IMG/VR virus record: IMGVR_UViG_3300020196_003229
Span: 1 to 31,216 of that record
Direction: 5' to 3' (one strand)
DNA length: 31,216 nucleotides
DNA from: a virus
Shown: one piece after another, positions 23,718-30,721 of the stretch
Layout of the letters: each line of letters starts with the position of its first letter
Numbering within the stretch: the stretch's first letter is position 1
Notes under the pieces: generated by a model
Database searches by the model: none
Told to the model about the DNA's origin: nothing
What the model saw: only the letters and a program-made list of their open reading frames with translations
Program-made: the position numbers and the translations under genes

Positions 23718-23936
23718 ATGAGTAGCAATAACCTAGAAGCTTTTAGCGGGTTTATGCCTATGATTTCTCAAATAAGCTTGACTAGTGAAAACACAATGCT
23801 GGACACAGAAGGGCAAATAGTTAAGGCTCATGAATTTAAGATTACTACTAGAGATAACAAAGAACATATCTTTAGCATTGAAAATATAGATCTTATGAGA
23901 CTTTATTTTTTAATAATGAAAATTAATAATTCTTAA
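23718..23936 (+). CDS. Hypothetical protein
   Basis: A 72-residue, mildly acidic protein, different in composition from the basic genes before it. It looks like a small beta-rich fold (MLDTEGQIVKAHEFKITTRD) with a helix at the end (LMRLYFLIMKINNS). A weak ribosome-binding site is seen. Function unknown. Confidence 0.65.
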   Translation: MSSNNLEAFSGFMPMISQISLTSENTMLDTEGQIVKAHEFKITTRDNKEHIFSIENIDLMRLYFLIMKINNS

Positions 23937-23945
23937 GGAGAAATT

Positions 23946-24167
23946 ATGTTACCAAGTAGAGAAGTTCGAGAAGCAGCTGAATCTATTGCAAGAAGCCAAA
24001 GGCGTGGAAGGGTAATACTTGGTGGTGGCTTAGCTGCCCTTGGGACAGGTACTATGATTCATGAGGCTAACAGAACCGGGATGACGGGTCCACCCACTCC
24101 AATGATGATAGCGGGTTCAATTGCAGCTGCGGGAGGATATAGCAAACTAGCTAGGCGGATTGTATAG
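23946..24167 (+). CDS. Small membrane protein; possible CGGA +1 extension to 24186
   Basis: A 73-residue protein with AAGGAG before the ATG. Two glycine/alanine-rich hydrophobic segments (about 23-40 and 53-67: VILGGGLAALGTGTMI, MMIAGSIAAAGG) suggest a hairpin membrane protein, perhaps a holin. The last codons read AGG CGG ATT GTA TAG. This is the only in-frame CGG not proven to be a shift: skipping C24156 would give ARGLYRGREFL and a stop at 24186. If the genome-wide rule holds, the longer form is the true product. Confidence 0.7.
   Translation: MLPSREVREAAESIARSQRRGRVILGGGLAALGTGTMIHEANRTGMTGPPTPMMIAGSIAAAGGYSKLARRIV
24156..24159 (+). other. In-frame CGGA near stop, candidate +1 site
   Basis: AGG CGG ATT; both the zero-frame ending (two more codons) and the +1 ending (ten more codons) are short, so sequence alone does not choose. 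Confidence 0.5.
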
Positions 24168-24257
24168 GGGAAGGGAATTTCTCTGAGCGGATTTTTTTAA
24201 TTTGAATACCCGGTATGCGCCTGCAACAACTCTAGATAATAACGCATGCTCCGCAGT

Positions 24258-24286
24258 TTGCAGGTAAAAGATAAAACCGATATAAT
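24258..24286 (+). promoter_or_regulatory. Sigma-70-type promoter for the sugar island
   Basis: TTGCAG (24258-24263), 17 bases, TATAAT (24281-24286). It sits in the only sizeable gene-free gap of this part (24187-24315), about 30 bases before the ATG at 24316. The gap also holds a CCTGCAA/TTTGCAGG inverted repeat that overlaps the -35, a possible operator. Confidence 0.75.
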
Positions 24287-24315
24287 ATATCCTTGAATCT
24301 ACAGTAGGGATATAT

Positions 24316-24555
24316 ATGACAGAACAGATGTGGACATGGCTATTGTTTGCCATGGAACTAATTGGTGTTGGCGGAAGCTATCTAGTTGGAAACAAGAAAT
24401 GGTATGGCCATCTCATAGTCGCTCTTCATTCGTTTCCTTGGCTAATATACTCACTTATTTTTAATAAACCAGGATTTTTTGCCATGTGGATACTGTGGCA
24501 ATGTGTTCACTGGAGAAACATGGTTAAGTGGAGGAGCAATGGGCAAAGAGATTAA
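24316..24555 (+). CDS. Multi-span membrane protein
   Basis: A 79-residue protein with TAGGGA upstream. It has about three hydrophobic segments (WTWLLFAMELIGVGGSYLV, GHLIVALHSFPWLIYSLIF, GFFAMWILWQCVHW) and ends with NMVKWRSNGQRD. It resembles small phage membrane proteins with G-x-K-x-W-G and SFPW-x-x-Y-S motifs and has some PnuC-transporter flavour. It is the first gene of the sugar island and overlaps the glycosyltransferase by 17 bases. Confidence 0.7.
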   Translation: MTEQMWTWLLFAMELIGVGGSYLVGNKKWYGHLIVALHSFPWLIYSLIFNKPGFFAMWILWQCVHWRNMVKWRSNGQRD

Positions 24556-25276
24556 AGTTTCGGTTATATTAACTAGTTATAATAATCCGAAATATTTAAT
24601 GCGAGCTATAAAATCAGTTCTTGCTCAAACATATGAAAATATTGAGCTGATAATAGCTGACGACAATTCTTCCGATGAAGAAGTCTACAAAATAATTCGT
24701 CTATATTTAGACAATCCAAAAGTAAAATATTACAACTCTCAGGTAGCAAAAGAAAATAGACTTAAGACGGCACGTTACGCAACGCAAATTAACACCGCTG
24801 TAAAATACATATCTACAGGCACTCATCTCCTGTATTTAGCTGATGATGATTATTATTATCCACAAATGATAGAAAAAATGGTTGAGTTTGTTGAAAGAAC
24901 AAATCATGATGTATGCTTTTGTGCACAGCATGTGCGAGATGTTGATGACAACATAGATGGTGGCGGTATTGATGGTCGTGGTGTCAGATGGTTTCAAGAA
25001 GTTCTAATACGTGGTGCAGACAAGTTAGATCATAATCAGGTGATGACATCTCGTCACGCATATGATCAAGTTGATGGATGGGAAGACGCCGCCTGGTGTT
25101 GGGCAGGAGCTGACGCAGCTTTTTTTGATAGGCTACAAAGAGCAGGGTATATGTTCTATCCAATTGATTTTACAGAACCACTCCAAGCAAAAATGTACAG
25201 AGAAAACTCAGTACAGTGGAACATGGCAAATAATCTAGATCCGATTGGAGGGCAATTAGCAAATGAGCAGTGTTAA
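24539..25276 (+). CDS. Family 2 glycosyltransferase
   Basis: A 245-residue enzyme, ATG 24539 after GGAGG. VSVILTSYNNPKYLMRAIKS and IIADDNSSDEEV are classic GT2 sequences; LADDDYYYP holds the metal-binding DxD. It adds a sugar from a nucleotide donor to an unknown acceptor. The following gene overlaps by 14 bases. The island probably modifies virion or host surface. Confidence 0.92.
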   Translation: MGKEIKVSVILTSYNNPKYLMRAIKSVLAQTYENIELIIADDNSSDEEVYKIIRLYLDNPKVKYYNSQVAKENRLKTARYATQINTAVKYISTGTHLLYLADDDYYYPQMIEKMVEFVERTNHDVCFCAQHVRDVDDNIDGGGIDGRGVRWFQEVLIRGADKLDHNQVMTSRHAYDQVDGWEDAAWCWAGADAAFFDRLQRAGYMFYPIDFTEPLQAKMYRENSVQWNMANNLDPIGGQLANEQC

Positions 25277-26150
25277 TTTTTGGGCTGTTGGCATGGCGAG
25301 AGATGAAGGTGACATTATTGATCACACCATGTATCACTTTGCAGCTAATGGAGCAGCTGGAATTATAGTTGCAGACAATCTATCTAAAGATGATACAAGA
25401 GAAAGAATGGAAGAAGCTAAAGAGAATATAGCTAAATTTAATCCAGAGATTAAAGTTATTATTTTAGAAGATAATATAGTTCAATACACTCAGTCTCAAA
25501 AAATGACCAACTTAGCTGCTATGGCTCGTGAAAATGGAGCCAAATGGATTGTTCCTTTTGATATTGATGAGATCTGGCATTCGTCAAAAGGAACTTTGCA
25601 GGAAGCGTTTGAGGAATTAGATAGTCAAGAATATGACGCATATAGGGTTTTGTATACCAATCATTCTATTACAGAGTTTGATGAGCCAGGATTATCTCCT
25701 TTTCATTCCATAAAATATAAATGGAACCTTCCAACTAACCACAAGTGTTGTTTTAGGTTTAGGCCATCAGACAAATCTGTATCAATTTCTAATGGAAACC
25801 ATTTGGTTCAGTACAATGGGTGGAACTATATGTCAAATATTAATATAGCTATTGATGATTATGGTCATGATAAAATTATATTTGGCCCACAATTACTAGC
25901 AATTAGACATTTTCAATGGAGATCTCTGGATCATTTTATGAAAAAAATTCTCAATGCCTACGAAGCCTGTAAAGCTTTAGGTCCTGGGGCAGATCTATAC
26001 AGCGGTGCAGCATGGGCTGAACACTTTAATATCTACGAAGCTGATGGATTAGATGGATTAGTACAGTATTTTGACAACAATATTTTAGTAACTCAAGACA
26101 CTGGATCTTTAATCTATGATCCAGCCCCAATCATGGAGTTACCAGCATGA
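25263..26150 (+). CDS. Glycosyltransferase, GT92/GT2_4-like
   Basis: A 295-residue protein with the start MSSVNFWAVGMARDEGDIID, then GIIVADNLSKDDTRERM and WIVPFDIDEIWH (DxDE metal site). The pattern N-E/D-x-x-ii-x-eW and D-x-DE is that of the GT2_4 (DUF23/GT92-like) group. FGPQLLAIRHFQWRS is typical of the C-terminal part. It is a soluble enzyme in a sugar operon. Acceptor unknown. Confidence 0.82.
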   Translation: MSSVNFWAVGMARDEGDIIDHTMYHFAANGAAGIIVADNLSKDDTRERMEEAKENIAKFNPEIKVIILEDNIVQYTQSQKMTNLAAMARENGAKWIVPFDIDEIWHSSKGTLQEAFEELDSQEYDAYRVLYTNHSITEFDEPGLSPFHSIKYKWNLPTNHKCCFRFRPSDKSVSISNGNHLVQYNGWNYMSNINIAIDDYGHDKIIFGPQLLAIRHFQWRSLDHFMKKILNAYEACKALGPGADLYSGAAWAEHFNIYEADGLDGLVQYFDNNILVTQDTGSLIYDPAPIMELPA

Positions 26151-26803
26151 ATAAAGTGTCATTAGTGGTTATTACAGATGGAAGACAGTCATGCATAGAG
26201 CAAACCATAGATAGGTTTGAGGATGTTATTAATTATTCTTTTTGTGAAAGAGTAATAATAAATGACTCTGGCGATATAAGATATCATAATTTTTTAACAA
26301 ACGCTTTTCCAATGTTTAAAATTATTTCACACGAGCAAAGAAGAGGATTGGCTGGTGCAGTACAGTCAGTTTGGAGTTCTATTGGTGAAGAGTCTGAATA
26401 TGTCTTTCATCTAGAAGACGATTTTATTGTCAAAAGAAAATTTGATATAGATCATATGATTTTCTTACTGAAAAACAATTTGCACTTAATACAAATGGCT
26501 TTAGTTAGGGACCCTGTTAATCCACCAGAAGAAGAAGTTGGTGGATTTGTATTTCAGCACAAAGAATCTTATGAGCAAAAAGGTGATTTTTTTGAACATG
26601 GTAGACTGTTTACTTTAAACCCATGTGTGTATCCAATCTCTACTACACGAATTGGTTGGCCAGACCATGGTGGGGAATCTGAGTTTACACAAAAAGTTCA
26701 TTCAATAAACAAGCAACTAAGATTTGGTTATTACGGAAACATGTATGATGAACCACTTGTTACACACATAGGCGGCAGAAGAAGTGAGGGTTGGTTTTTA
26801 TAA
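26147..26803 (+). CDS. Glycosyltransferase-like protein
   Basis: A 218-residue protein overlapping the previous stop (ATGA). VSLVVITDGRQSCIEQTIDR and VIINDSGD, RRGLAGAVQSVW and FHLEDDFIV (acidic metal motif) are GT-A-like. It ends with PLVTHIGGRRSEGWFL. Probably transfers a sugar in the same pathway. Divergent from the other three, so exact family uncertain. Confidence 0.75.
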   Translation: MNKVSLVVITDGRQSCIEQTIDRFEDVINYSFCERVIINDSGDIRYHNFLTNAFPMFKIISHEQRRGLAGAVQSVWSSIGEESEYVFHLEDDFIVKRKFDIDHMIFLLKNNLHLIQMALVRDPVNPPEEEVGGFVFQHKESYEQKGDFFEHGRLFTLNPCVYPISTTRIGWPDHGGESEFTQKVHSINKQLRFGYYGNMYDEPLVTHIGGRRSEGWFL

Positions 26804-27472
26804 ATGTTTATAATCCCATGTAAATTTGATAAAAACTACCCAATAGTTTTTCAATGTATTGAATCAATAATAAAATTTCATCCAAATGAAAAAATTGTTT
26901 TAGTAGATTCTTCTTCATCTGATAAAAGTTATTTTAAGGACATAGATTCATCTGTACAAATATTTGATGTAGATAATAAAAACTATGCTTTAGAAGCATA
27001 TAATATAGGATACAATAACAATCCGCATGAAGATTTTTATTTTTGTATTCATGATTCATTAGTTCTTAATGGGAATATAGATTTTGTAAAAAACAATGAT
27101 CTAACTACAATTAGATGGTGGGATTCTCCTCCGACCCCTATGGGCAGAGATGAAAATGATCAAGACTTAAGTGTCTGGGCAGATGAACAACTTAAAAAAC
27201 ATATGGGCTTTGAATTACCCCACTATTATAAGGGCGTTTTTGGTCCAATGATGCTGGCCTCCAATAAAACAATGCAAGACCTCACTCAATCTGGGCTATT
27301 CAATATTCTTCCAATTAATAAATTTCAGTCCTGTGCAACAGAAAGACTGCTTGGCATAGCCCTTGGAAGATTGGGTTATGACGTAACAAATTCTCTTCAA
27401 GGTCCTATGAGTGATTTTTATGGTTTATATGATGAAAAATATGTTAAAAAGAACTATCTATTAAGAATGTAG
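26804..27472 (+). CDS. Glycosyltransferase-like protein, divergent
   Basis: A 222-residue, AT-rich gene next to the previous stop. FIIPCKFDKNYPIVFQCIES, KIVLVDSSSSDKSYF and FCIHDSLVLNG correspond in order to the GT-A strands, with HDS in place of a usual DxD. The rest, GPMMLASNKTMQDLTQSG, fits capsule-type glycosyltransferases. It could be inactive or use a different acidic residue. Confidence 0.6.
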   Translation: MFIIPCKFDKNYPIVFQCIESIIKFHPNEKIVLVDSSSSDKSYFKDIDSSVQIFDVDNKNYALEAYNIGYNNNPHEDFYFCIHDSLVLNGNIDFVKNNDLTTIRWWDSPPTPMGRDENDQDLSVWADEQLKKHMGFELPHYYKGVFGPMMLASNKTMQDLTQSGLFNILPINKFQSCATERLLGIALGRLGYDVTNSLQGPMSDFYGLYDEKYVKKNYLLRM

Positions 27473-27477
27473 GGTTT

Positions 27478-28848
27478 ATGAATAATTTAGTTATTTTTGA
27501 TTTAGATGGAGTTTTATTAGACAGTAGGGAAGTTCATTACGAGGCATTGAATAATGCGCTTGAATTTTTTGGAAAACAATATATAATTTCTAGAGAAGAA
27601 CATTTAAGCATATATGATGGTTTACCAACTACAAAAAAATTAAATACATTATCTGAAAATAAAAATCTTCCTACAAATCTTCATAATGAAGTTTGGAAAA
27701 AAAAACAAGAAGAAACTTTATTTATTTTCAATAAGCTTTTAAGAGATGAAGAACTAATATCATTTTTTAAAAAACTTAAATTTAATTCATTCAAGATTGC
27801 AGTTGCATCTAATAGCGTAAGAGATACTGTAAAATTAGTACTAATACGACTTGGACTAATTGAATATATAGACTACTTTGTAAGTAATGATGATGTAAAA
27901 AGAACAAAACCATTTCCAGAAATGTATTGGACATGCATGACTGCTTGCAACGCACTGCCAAGCACTACGGTAATCGTAGAGGATAGTCACATTGGCAGAC
28001 AAGGAGCATTAGACAGTGGATCAACTCTTGTTGCAGTAGAGAATAGAAATGATTTAAATATTCAAAAAATTGATAAGATAATTAATATTTTATCTAAAAA
28101 ACAAAATAAAAACATACCATGGAAATCGGAAAGTATGAACGTATTAATACCTATGGCTGGTGCTGGTAGCAGATTTGAAGCAGTTGGATATACTTTCCCC
28201 AAACCGTTAATTGAAGTAAGCGGAAAACCTATGATTCAAGTAGTCGTAGAAAATTTAAATATAGAAGCAAATTATATATTTATCGTTCAAAAAGAACATT
28301 ATGAAAAATATAATTTACAATACTTATTAAATTTAATAGCCCCTAGATGCAGTATTATTCAAGTTGACTCCTTAACTGAAGGAGCTGCTTGCACTACCCT
28401 GTTAGCCAAGAAATTGATAGATAATGATTCTCCATTAATTATGGCAAACTCGGATCAATTTATTGAATGGAATAGCAATGAGGCATTATATGCTTTTAGT
28501 GCGGATGGGATTGACGGCGGAATACTTACTTTTGAGGCAACTCATCCTAAATGGTCATATGCAAAATTGGATGATGATGGTTTTGTTGCAGAAGTTGCAG
28601 AGAAAAAACCTATAAGTAACTTAGCTACTGTAGGTATTTACTTCTGGAAAAAGGGTTCAGATTATGTAAAATATGCAGAACAAATGATAGCTAAAGACAT
28701 TAGGACAAATGGAGAATTTTATGTATGTCCAGTTTTTAATGAAGCTATACAAGATAATAAAAAAATTAGAGTTAAAAATATAGAAAAAATGTGGGGCATA
28801 GGTACTCCAGAGGATCTTAATTACTTTTTGGAGAATTATCAAAAATGA
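27478..28848 (+). CDS. HAD phosphatase fused to sugar nucleotidyltransferase
   Basis: A 456-residue fusion. Residues about 1-205 are a HAD hydrolase: FDLDGVLLDS (nucleophile Asp8, Asp10), VASNSVRDT, KPFPEMYW and IVEDSHIG. Residues about 220-456 are a sugar-nucleotidyltransferase: VLIPMAGAGSRF (the NTP-binding glycine motif), FPKPLIEVSGKPM and NSDQFIEW. Together they would dephosphorylate and activate a sugar, as in heptose-type nucleotide-sugar routes. An ATG at 28135 with GGAAAG before it could give the second domain alone. It feeds the neighbouring glycosyltransferases. Confidence 0.88.
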   Translation: MNNLVIFDLDGVLLDSREVHYEALNNALEFFGKQYIISREEHLSIYDGLPTTKKLNTLSENKNLPTNLHNEVWKKKQEETLFIFNKLLRDEELISFFKKLKFNSFKIAVASNSVRDTVKLVLIRLGLIEYIDYFVSNDDVKRTKPFPEMYWTCMTACNALPSTTVIVEDSHIGRQGALDSGSTLVAVENRNDLNIQKIDKIINILSKKQNKNIPWKSESMNVLIPMAGAGSRFEAVGYTFPKPLIEVSGKPMIQVVVENLNIEANYIFIVQKEHYEKYNLQYLLNLIAPRCSIIQVDSLTEGAACTTLLAKKLIDNDSPLIMANSDQFIEWNSNEALYAFSADGIDGGILTFEATHPKWSYAKLDDDGFVAEVAEKKPISNLATVGIYFWKKGSDYVKYAEQMIAKDIRTNGEFYVCPVFNEAIQDNKKIRVKNIEKMWGIGTPEDLNYFLENYQK

Positions 28849-29282
28849 AACTTATTGCACACAGAGGTAACTTTGAGGGTATAAAAAAAGAACTAGAAAA
28901 TAAACCTGAGTATATAAATATAGCCTTAAATAATGGCTATGATGTAGAAATAGACGTAAGGTATGTTAATGGTTTATGGTATTTAGGTCATGATGAGCCA
29001 CAATATAAAGTTGATATAATAGATTATCTAGATAAAAGATGCTGGCTACACTGTAAAAATCCAAAAGCTTTTGAAAAATTATTTAATGATTATAACACTG
29101 CAAACTTTTTTTGGCATCAAACAGATGCGTATACTATGACATCATCTGGATTAATTTGGGCTTTTCCTGGATCAAAAAGATTAGATAATAGTGTTGTTTT
29201 ATTTCCAAAAAATTCAGAAGAAATCTTTAATGTTTATGGCGTGTGCGACAATGATTTTTCAGAAATAAAAACATGGATTTAA
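28845..29282 (+). CDS. Glycerophosphodiester phosphodiesterase-like protein
   Basis: A 145-residue protein overlapping the previous stop as ATGA. KLIAHRGN holds the His-Arg of the family, EIDVRYVNGLWYLGHDEP supplies the acidic pair and the second His, and WLHCKNPKAF has a third His. The protein is shorter than full GDPD enzymes (about 240), like the capsule-locus type. It may hydrolyse a phosphodiester in a surface glycan or a lipid. Its end overlaps the NeuD-like start by ten bases. Confidence 0.78.
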   Translation: MKLIAHRGNFEGIKKELENKPEYINIALNNGYDVEIDVRYVNGLWYLGHDEPQYKVDIIDYLDKRCWLHCKNPKAFEKLFNDYNTANFFWHQTDAYTMTSSGLIWAFPGSKRLDNSVVLFPKNSEEIFNVYGVCDNDFSEIKTWI

Positions 29283-29909
29283 TAATAGTTCGGAGCTGGT
29301 GGACATTCTAAAGATCTAGAATATATTGCCTTGTCAGACAAGTATGAACAATGGAATATTATTGGATTTTTAGATGATGATCCATCAATAAATAACAAAC
29401 ATCTTCTCGGCGATGTGTCGTTTCTACCTTTTTTACTTGATAAATATCCTAAATTAAAATACACTATAGGGATTAATTCATCTAAAATAAGAAAAAAAAT
29501 AGAATCAAAAATAAATAGAATTGACCGTGCAGCTAACCTTATCCATGACACAGCAGTAATAGGTTCATATTGCACTTTTGGCGGTGGTTTAACCATGGGT
29601 CCATATTCTGTTCTAACAACTAGAGTTAACCTAGGTGTACACGTGCACATAAACACAGCTTCTTCGATTAATCAGTCAAGTAATATTGGAGACTATTGCA
29701 CTTTAAGCCCTGGGTCAAGAATATGTGGTGATGTTAATATTGGTCACACAACATCAATAGGAGCAGGGGCTGTTGTCATTAACTTTAAAAATGTAGGATC
29801 AAATTGCACTTTAGGGGCAGGAACTGTTGTGATAGATGACGCAGAAGATGGAGCTACCGTAGTAGGAGTTCCTGGAAGGCCAATTAAAAGATTTGGCGAA
29901 TACATATAG
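29273..29909 (+). CDS. NeuD/PglD-like sugar O-/N-acyltransferase with a CGGA +1 site
   Basis: About 211 residues with the shift. ATG 29273 lies inside the preceding stop region. The frame reads MDLIIV, then GTT CGG AGC TGG and a stop soon after. Skipping C29291 gives GAGGHSKDLEYIAL, the glycine-rich nucleotide-sugar binding start of NeuD/PglD proteins, followed by IIGFLDDDP and the left-handed beta-helix hexapeptide repeats (SYCTFGGGLTMGPYS, GDVNIGHTTSIGAGAVV) and VVGVPGRPIKRF. It acetylates a sugar, the final step of the island's glycan. Confidence 0.9.
29291..29294 (+). other. CGGA +1 recoding site in NeuD-like gene
   Basis: ATA ATA GTT CGG AGC; skipping C29291 gives ATA ATA GTT GGA GCT GGT GGA CAT, the conserved GAGGH motif. 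The decoded glycine is part of that motif, which indicates that Gly rather than Arg is inserted. Confidence 0.95.
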
Positions 29910-29928
29910 TCATTACTATTAAGGACAA

Positions 29929-30474
29929 ATGACAAAAGGAGATAGTAAAATTATGCCAAGAAAGTATACTGGAAACTCAGACGGCAACGGTAATGGTCCC
30001 AAGCCTGGCACCGAGAAGCTTCTAGAGCTCTGCAAGAAAAGGTGGGGTTTTTCTAATTTGGGGATTTATGTCAATAGAAGAATGAGGAATCCTGCAGCCG
30101 ACAAAGACCCAAATAACCCAAAGTGGCTGAGCGTTCATGCAACGGGCAGGGCAATCGATATGGGTTATACAGACCGCAAGAAGGCTGTTGAGGCATGGGA
30201 TTGGTTTATGAAGTACACCAAAGAGCTCGGCATCGAGGAGGTTCACGACTACGCCTATGACTCTAACGTTAAGGATAAGCAACTCGGCTGGGGCCGTGGT
30301 TATCGCTGCAGTCGCGGTGAAGGCGAAAAAGGCGTAAAGATTTATGACGCCAAAGACAATGCTGGTTCGCAAGGCGGCAAGTGGTTGCACATAGAACTAT
30401 CACCAGAGATGGCCAAAGATGCCACAAAATTTGAGGCTGCATGGAGAGCACTTCCTAAGCCTGGTCAAGCCTAA
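29929..30474 (+). CDS. M15-like peptidase endolysin
   Basis: A 181-residue zinc peptidase, likely the lysis enzyme that cuts the peptide cross-links of the host cell wall. SVHATGRAIDMG holds two zinc ligands (His70, Asp77) in the S-x-H-x-x-G-x-A-x-D motif, and KWLHIEL the third (His154). The start could also be ATG 29953 after AAAGGAG. It has no signal peptide, so it needs a holin, perhaps the membrane peptide at 30501. It is richer in G+C than the preceding sugar island, suggesting a different history. Confidence 0.85.
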   Translation: MTKGDSKIMPRKYTGNSDGNGNGPKPGTEKLLELCKKRWGFSNLGIYVNRRMRNPAADKDPNNPKWLSVHATGRAIDMGYTDRKKAVEAWDWFMKYTKELGIEEVHDYAYDSNVKDKQLGWGRGYRCSRGEGEKGVKIYDAKDNAGSQGGKWLHIELSPEMAKDATKFEAAWRALPKPGQA

Positions 30475-30500
30475 ATTTGGCTATAGAAGTATTGACTTTT

Positions 30501-30614
30501 ATGGTAAAGCTTATTATTGCTTTATCATTGGGATTAATTCTTCTTCCCACTGTCTTAATTATTGCATTAGAATTTTTCTTTAGAGAATCTGATTTTGATG
30601 ACGTAATTGACTAA
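30501..30614 (+). CDS. Single-span membrane peptide, possible holin
   Basis: A 37-residue ORF. MVKLIIALSLGLILLPTVLI is one long hydrophobic segment, followed by an acidic tail (RESDFDDVID). It stands 26 bases after the endolysin, as a holin or spanin would. The ribosome-binding site is weak. Size and single span suit a small holin-like or accessory protein, but this is inference. Confidence 0.55.
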   Translation: MVKLIIALSLGLILLPTVLIIALEFFFRESDFDDVID

Positions 30615-30619
30615 GTAGA

Positions 30620-30628
30620 TGATATAAT
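30620..30628 (+). promoter_or_regulatory. Extended -10 promoter
   Basis: TGATATAAT (TG-n-TATAAT) is followed by a leader of about 20 bases before a strong terminator hairpin. TTGACT lies upstream, but only 10 bases from the -10, so it is not a usable -35. Confidence 0.6.
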
Positions 30629-30654
30629 ATACATCCTTGCAACGGAGGCACGGG

Positions 30655-30686
30655 AAAGGTCCTGACATTAGTCAGGACCTTTTCTT
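30655..30686 (+). terminator. Intrinsic terminator or attenuator
   Basis: AAAGGTCCTGAC and GTCAGGACCTTT pair perfectly over 12 bp around ATTA, followed by TTCTTG-type T-rich sequence. It lies between the promoter at 30620 and the PA14 gene at 30722, so transcripts from that promoter must pass it. Confidence 0.85.
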
Positions 30687-30721
30687 GTTACTATACTTAT
30701 TAAACCACTGGAGGGTGAGCA

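Noticed and set aside
12744-29294. Intron or intein at the breaks
   Set aside because: Only one base needs to be removed and the flanking protein is continuous.
29279-29656. Leftward open frame opposite the NeuD-like gene
   Set aside because: The rightward strand encodes clear hexapeptide repeats and the leftward frame has no recognisable motif.
12216-29909. Random sequencing indels as the cause of all frame breaks
   Set aside because: Random indels would not fall eight times on in-frame CGGA and always be repaired by removing the C. A systematic error remains possible and is named as a test.
30022-30390. Leftward open frame inside the endolysin
   Set aside because: It is a shadow of the G+C-richer endolysin gene, with no family-like sequence or ribosome-binding site.
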